Source: Phascolarctobacterium sp. (lineage in GTDB: Bacteria > Bacillota > Negativicutes > Acidaminococcales > Acidaminococcaceae). Taken from it: a stretch of DNA of 7,750 nt. The stretch's first letter is position 1. Each line of letters starts with the position of its first letter. Of this stretch, positions 5,860 through 7,750 are shown piece by piece. The position numbers were made by a program, and so were the translations under genes. A model generated the notes under the pieces. That model saw only the letters and a list, made by a program, of their open reading frames with translations. It was not told where the DNA came from and searched no databases. The stretch covers positions 1 to 7,750 of the forward strand of contig JAIHZV010000047.1 in the NCBI GenBank assembly GCA_022718015.1. The letters run 5' to 3'.

Positions 5860-5889
5860 AGTATAACTCTTGCTTTTATGATTATGCAA
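5860..5889 (-). promoter_or_regulatory. Promoter of the DASS transporter gene
   Basis: On the minus strand TTGCAT (5889-5884), an 18-bp spacer and TATACT (5865-5860). The start point would fall near 5853, directly ahead of the leader hairpin. The match to sigma-70-type consensus is good at the -10 and fair at the -35. Confidence 0.65.
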
Positions 5890-5922
5890 GTGTTTTTTAC
5901 TAGCGCTTGACAAAAGGCCGCT

Positions 5923-5976
5923 TTGTGTAAAGAGCATTACACTTATAATAATCTATAAGTGAGCGCATATTCACAA
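5923..5976 (+). promoter_or_regulatory. hdr operon promoter with linked inverted repeats
   Basis: A TATAAT at 5944-5949 is the best -10; its -35 (TTTGTG at 5922-5927, 16-bp spacer) is weak. It is embedded in dyads that share arms: GTGTAA (5925-5930)/TTACAC (5937-5942), CACTTATA (5940-5947)/TATAAGTG (5954-5961), and GTGA (5959-5962)/TCAC (5971-5974). The middle dyad covers the -10, as a repressor operator would. The 6-6-6 form of the first resembles Crp/Fnr-type or Rex-like sites, but I cannot assign a factor. A TTGACA at 5907-5912 has no matching -10. Confidence 0.5.
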
Positions 5977-6022
5977 TAGAATCAGAAAATTTTATTTTCC
6001 TACTAGAAGTATTTTCCGTTTT

Positions 6023-6040
6023 CATGTAGAATACATGTAT
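6023..6040 (+). promoter_or_regulatory. Palindrome in the hdr leader
   Basis: CATGTA (6023-6028)/TACATG (6032-6037) with a 3-bp spacer overlaps the perfect palindrome ATACATGTAT (6031-6040). It lies 55-72 bp upstream of the hdrB start, within the leader if transcription begins at the upstream promoter. TATAAA at 6038-6043 could be a second -10 without a clear -35. An operator role is possible. Confidence 0.35.
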
Positions 6041-6094
6041 AAAGCAATTTTAGGTCAAGGTTGTTTTATATCCTTTGCGAAGGAGGGAAAGACG

Positions 6095-6898
6095 ATGATT
6101 TATAATTATTATCCTGGCTGTACGCTTTCCACGAAGGCAAAGCAGCTGGATATGGCGGCACGACGCTGTGCTGAGGTGCTTGGCTTTCCGCTGGTAGAGC
6201 TGCCGGAGTGGCAGTGCTGCGGCGCGGTTTATCCGATGGCACCCGATGCTATTGCCGAGCGTTTGAGTGCAGTGCGTGCGCTGGTGGCTGCGCGTGCGAA
6301 TGGCGGCGTGCTTGTTACGCTGTGCAGCGCGTGCTACCATGTTATTAAGCGTGTGAATCACGATATGGCGACGAATGCAGATATACGCCGCAAGGTAAAT
6401 AATTATTTGCAGTTAGAGGAGCCTTATGCCGGTGAGACGCAGGTTTTACATTATCTTGAGGTTTTACGTGACGAGGTCGGCTGGGAAAAGCTGGCGCAGC
6501 TGGTGAGCCATCCGCTTAAGGAACGCAGAGTAGGTGCGTATTATGGCTGTATGCTGCTTAGACCGGGAGCGGTTTTGGCCCTCGATGACGTAGAGAGTCC
6601 AAGTATTATGGAAAAGCTTATCAAGGCCTTAGGTGCAGAGCCTGTTATGTACAGCCTGCGCAATGAGTGCTGCGGCGGCTATCTGGCGCTGGAGGACAAA
6701 TCGCAGTGCGAGCTGCTTGTCAGCGAAATCAAGGCTAATGCTGCGAGCTGCGGTGCGCAGGAGCTGGTTACGGCCTGTCCGCTGTGCGCTTATAACCTTA
6801 CGGCGAATGATGCGGCAGGCGGTGTGCCGACACGCTATTTTACGGAGCTTTTAGCTGAAGCGCTGGGCGTTGCCGGTGGCGAAGGAGGTGCAGAGTAA
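6095..6898 (+). CDS. hdrB: Heterodisulfide reductase subunit B-like protein (two CCG domains)
   Basis: This 267-residue cytoplasmic protein belongs to the HdrB family, the subunit that in methanogens holds two noncubane [4Fe-4S] clusters and carries out disulfide reduction. Both cysteine-rich CCG domains are complete: C9-x31-C41C42-x34-C77-x2-C80 and C152-x39-C192C193-x34-C228-x2-C231. Length is near that of HdrB from other organisms. The start is ATG 6095, with AAGGAGGG 7 nt before it; an in-frame ATG at 6035 lacks a ribosome binding site and would add residues outside the conserved MIYNYYPGC start. Its stop overlaps the hdrC start by one base (TAATG). In a bacterium lacking methanogenesis the substrate is unlikely to be CoM-S-S-CoB; the physiological acceptor is unknown. 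The paired complete motifs make the family call firm. Confidence 0.93.
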   Translation: MIYNYYPGCTLSTKAKQLDMAARRCAEVLGFPLVELPEWQCCGAVYPMAPDAIAERLSAVRALVAARANGGVLVTLCSACYHVIKRVNHDMATNADIRRKVNNYLQLEEPYAGETQVLHYLEVLRDEVGWEKLAQLVSHPLKERRVGAYYGCMLLRPGAVLALDDVESPSIMEKLIKALGAEPVMYSLRNECCGGYLALEDKSQCELLVSEIKANAASCGAQELVTACPLCAYNLTANDAAGGVPTRYFTELLAEALGVAGGEGGAE

Positions 6899-7287
6899 TG
6901 GTCATTGATGAAAAGCAATTGACAGAGGATATTCTGCGTCTTGCGGCTACCGACGTGCGCCGTTGTATGCAGTGCGGCCGCTGCAGCGCGAACTGCGCCG
7001 CAGCCCTGAACATGGACCTTCTGCCACACCGCGTAGTGTGGGAGCTGAGTAATGGACATGCGTCCGAGCTGCTGGCAGCTGAGTCGCCGTGGAAATGCTT
7101 ATCGTGCATGGCGTGCGAGGAGCGCTGTCCGCGCGGCGTTAGTCCGGCACGCATTATGGAGGCTTTGCGTCTGCTGCAGATTCGTCAGCAGGGCAAAAAC
7201 AAGCTTGCTGCCGAAAGTCTGGAGCATTATCCGAGCGATATGCCGCAGCAGCTTTTAGTGGCAGCGTTTAGAAAATATAATAAATAG
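6898..7287 (+). CDS. hdrC: Heterodisulfide reductase subunit C-like ferredoxin
   Basis: This 129-residue protein has two classical [4Fe-4S] motifs: C23-x2-C26-x2-C29-x3-C33-A (residues 23-34) and C67-x2-C70-x2-C73-x3-C77-P (67-78). This is the HdrC fold, which wires the flavin subunit HdrA to HdrB. It starts at an ATG overlapping the hdrB stop by one base, with a near-perfect AGGAGGTG (6883-6890) inside the end of hdrB, so translation is coupled. The order here is B-C-A, whereas methanogens usually have hdrCB with hdrA separate. The next gene starts 11 bp after its stop. Cysteines are all present and nothing looks broken. Confidence 0.92.
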   Translation: MVIDEKQLTEDILRLAATDVRRCMQCGRCSANCAAALNMDLLPHRVVWELSNGHASELLAAESPWKCLSCMACEERCPRGVSPARIMEALRLLQIRQQGKNKLAAESLEHYPSDMPQQLLVAAFRKYNK

Positions 7288-7298
7288 GGGGAAGCTAC

Positions 7299-7750
7299 GT
7301 GCAAAAGATAGGTGTTTTTGTTTGTTGGTGTGGCAGCAACATCGCCGGCACGGTAGATGTTGCCCAGGTGGTTGAGGCAGTACGCCAGATTCCGGACGTT
7401 GCCTATGCCATTGATTATAAATATATGTGCTCGGAGCAGGGGCAGGAGCTGATTCGCAAGGCTGTAGCTGAATATAAGCTGGACAGACTTGTTGTGTGCA
7501 GCTGCTCGCCGCGTATGCACGAGGCAACCTTCCGCAAATGCGCGGAGGGCGTGGGGATTAATCCCTACATGGTAGAGATTGCCAATATCCGTGAGCAATG
7601 CTCCTGGGTATTGAAGGATAAGGAGGAAGCGACAGCTAAGGCGATTAAATTGGCTAAGGCCGCTATCGCTAAGGTGCGCTTCAACGGAGCGCTGAAGCCA
7701 GGCGAAAGCCAGGTGGTGAAGCGTGCGCTGGTTATCGGCGGCGGTATTGC
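7299..7750 (+). CDS. hdrA: Heterodisulfide reductase subunit A-like flavoprotein, N-terminal part (cut by window edge)
   Basis: The first 150 codons of an HdrA-family protein are present. It starts at GTG 7299 behind the ribosome binding site AGGGGGA (7286-7292), 11 bp after hdrC. Family signatures in order: VCWCGSNIAGTVD at residues 8-20, YMCSEQGQ at 42-49, VCSCSPRMHEATFR at 66-79, NIREQCSW at 96-103, and VIGGGIA at 145-151, the opening of the FAD-binding Rossmann fold. The N-terminal cysteines (9, 11, 44, 67, 69, 81, 101) include those that bind the N-terminal iron-sulfur cluster in characterised HdrA. HdrA carries the bifurcating flavin and links to partner modules such as MvhD/hydrogenase, formate dehydrogenase or ferredoxin; none is visible because the window ends. 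The remaining three-quarters or so of the protein is missing. Confidence 0.93.
   Translation, partial: MQKIGVFVCWCGSNIAGTVDVAQVVEAVRQIPDVAYAIDYKYMCSEQGQELIRKAVAEYKLDRLVVCSCSPRMHEATFRKCAEGVGINPYMVEIANIREQCSWVLKDKEEATAKAIKLAKAAIAKVRFNGALKPGESQVVKRALVIGGGI

Noticed and set aside
5907..5912. Consensus -35 TTGACA as the main hdr promoter
   Set aside because: At 16-18 bp spacing no acceptable -10 exists. The TATAAT at 5944 is 31 bp away.
6035..6094. Upstream in-frame ATG extending hdrB by 20 residues
   Set aside because: It has no ribosome binding site and overlaps a palindrome, and the conserved family N-terminus begins at 6095 behind AAGGAGGG.

Overview
The window looks like chromosome of a strictly anaerobic, low-to-mid-GC bacterium of the Firmicutes. 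I lean towards the Negativicutes (the Phascolarctobacterium/Acidaminococcus type of gut commensal). The grounds are strong AGGAGG-type ribosome binding sites, two different dicarboxylate/anion transporters of the SLC13/DASS superfamily, a Sec-exported hypothetical protein, and a bacterial hdrBCA operon. The taxon is an inference from gene content and style, not a sequence match.

Layout. (1) Positions 1-219, minus strand: the N-terminal 73 codons of a LysR-type regulator that runs off the left edge. (2) Positions 220-2722, plus strand: two small transcription units, each starting with the same 26-bp element (372-397 and 972-997, exactly 600 bp apart) placed identically upstream of a -10 box. 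Each first encodes a 61- or 65-residue protein carrying the shared motif KVFPHRGE. The first unit holds only that microprotein, perhaps followed by a 28-codon ORF, and ends at a terminator. In the second, the microprotein lies 16 bp upstream of an SLC13-type permease with strongly biased codon use, also closed by a terminator. (3) Positions 2728-4252, plus strand: its own promoter and a secreted protein of unknown function that appears to be built of three degenerate repeats, then a bidirectional terminator. (4) Positions 4275-5889, minus strand: a second, differently built DASS transporter of the CitT/TtdT type, with a terminator-like hairpin right after its own promoter. (5) Positions 5890-7750, plus strand: a regulatory region full of inverted repeats, then hdrB, hdrC and the start of hdrA, which continues past the right edge.

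How the genes may work together. The two transporters probably handle C4-dicarboxylates or related anions. HdrABC is the soluble flavin/iron-sulfur module used for electron bifurcation or confurcation; its electron donors and acceptors lie outside the window. The least explained and most interesting part is the paired microprotein/repeat-promoter module beside the LysR gene. Its upstream element contains a T-N11-A interrupted dyad of the kind LysR proteins bind, so co-regulation of both microproteins and the permease by one factor is plausible but untested. I saw no tRNA or rRNA genes, CRISPR array, insertion sequence or phage gene.
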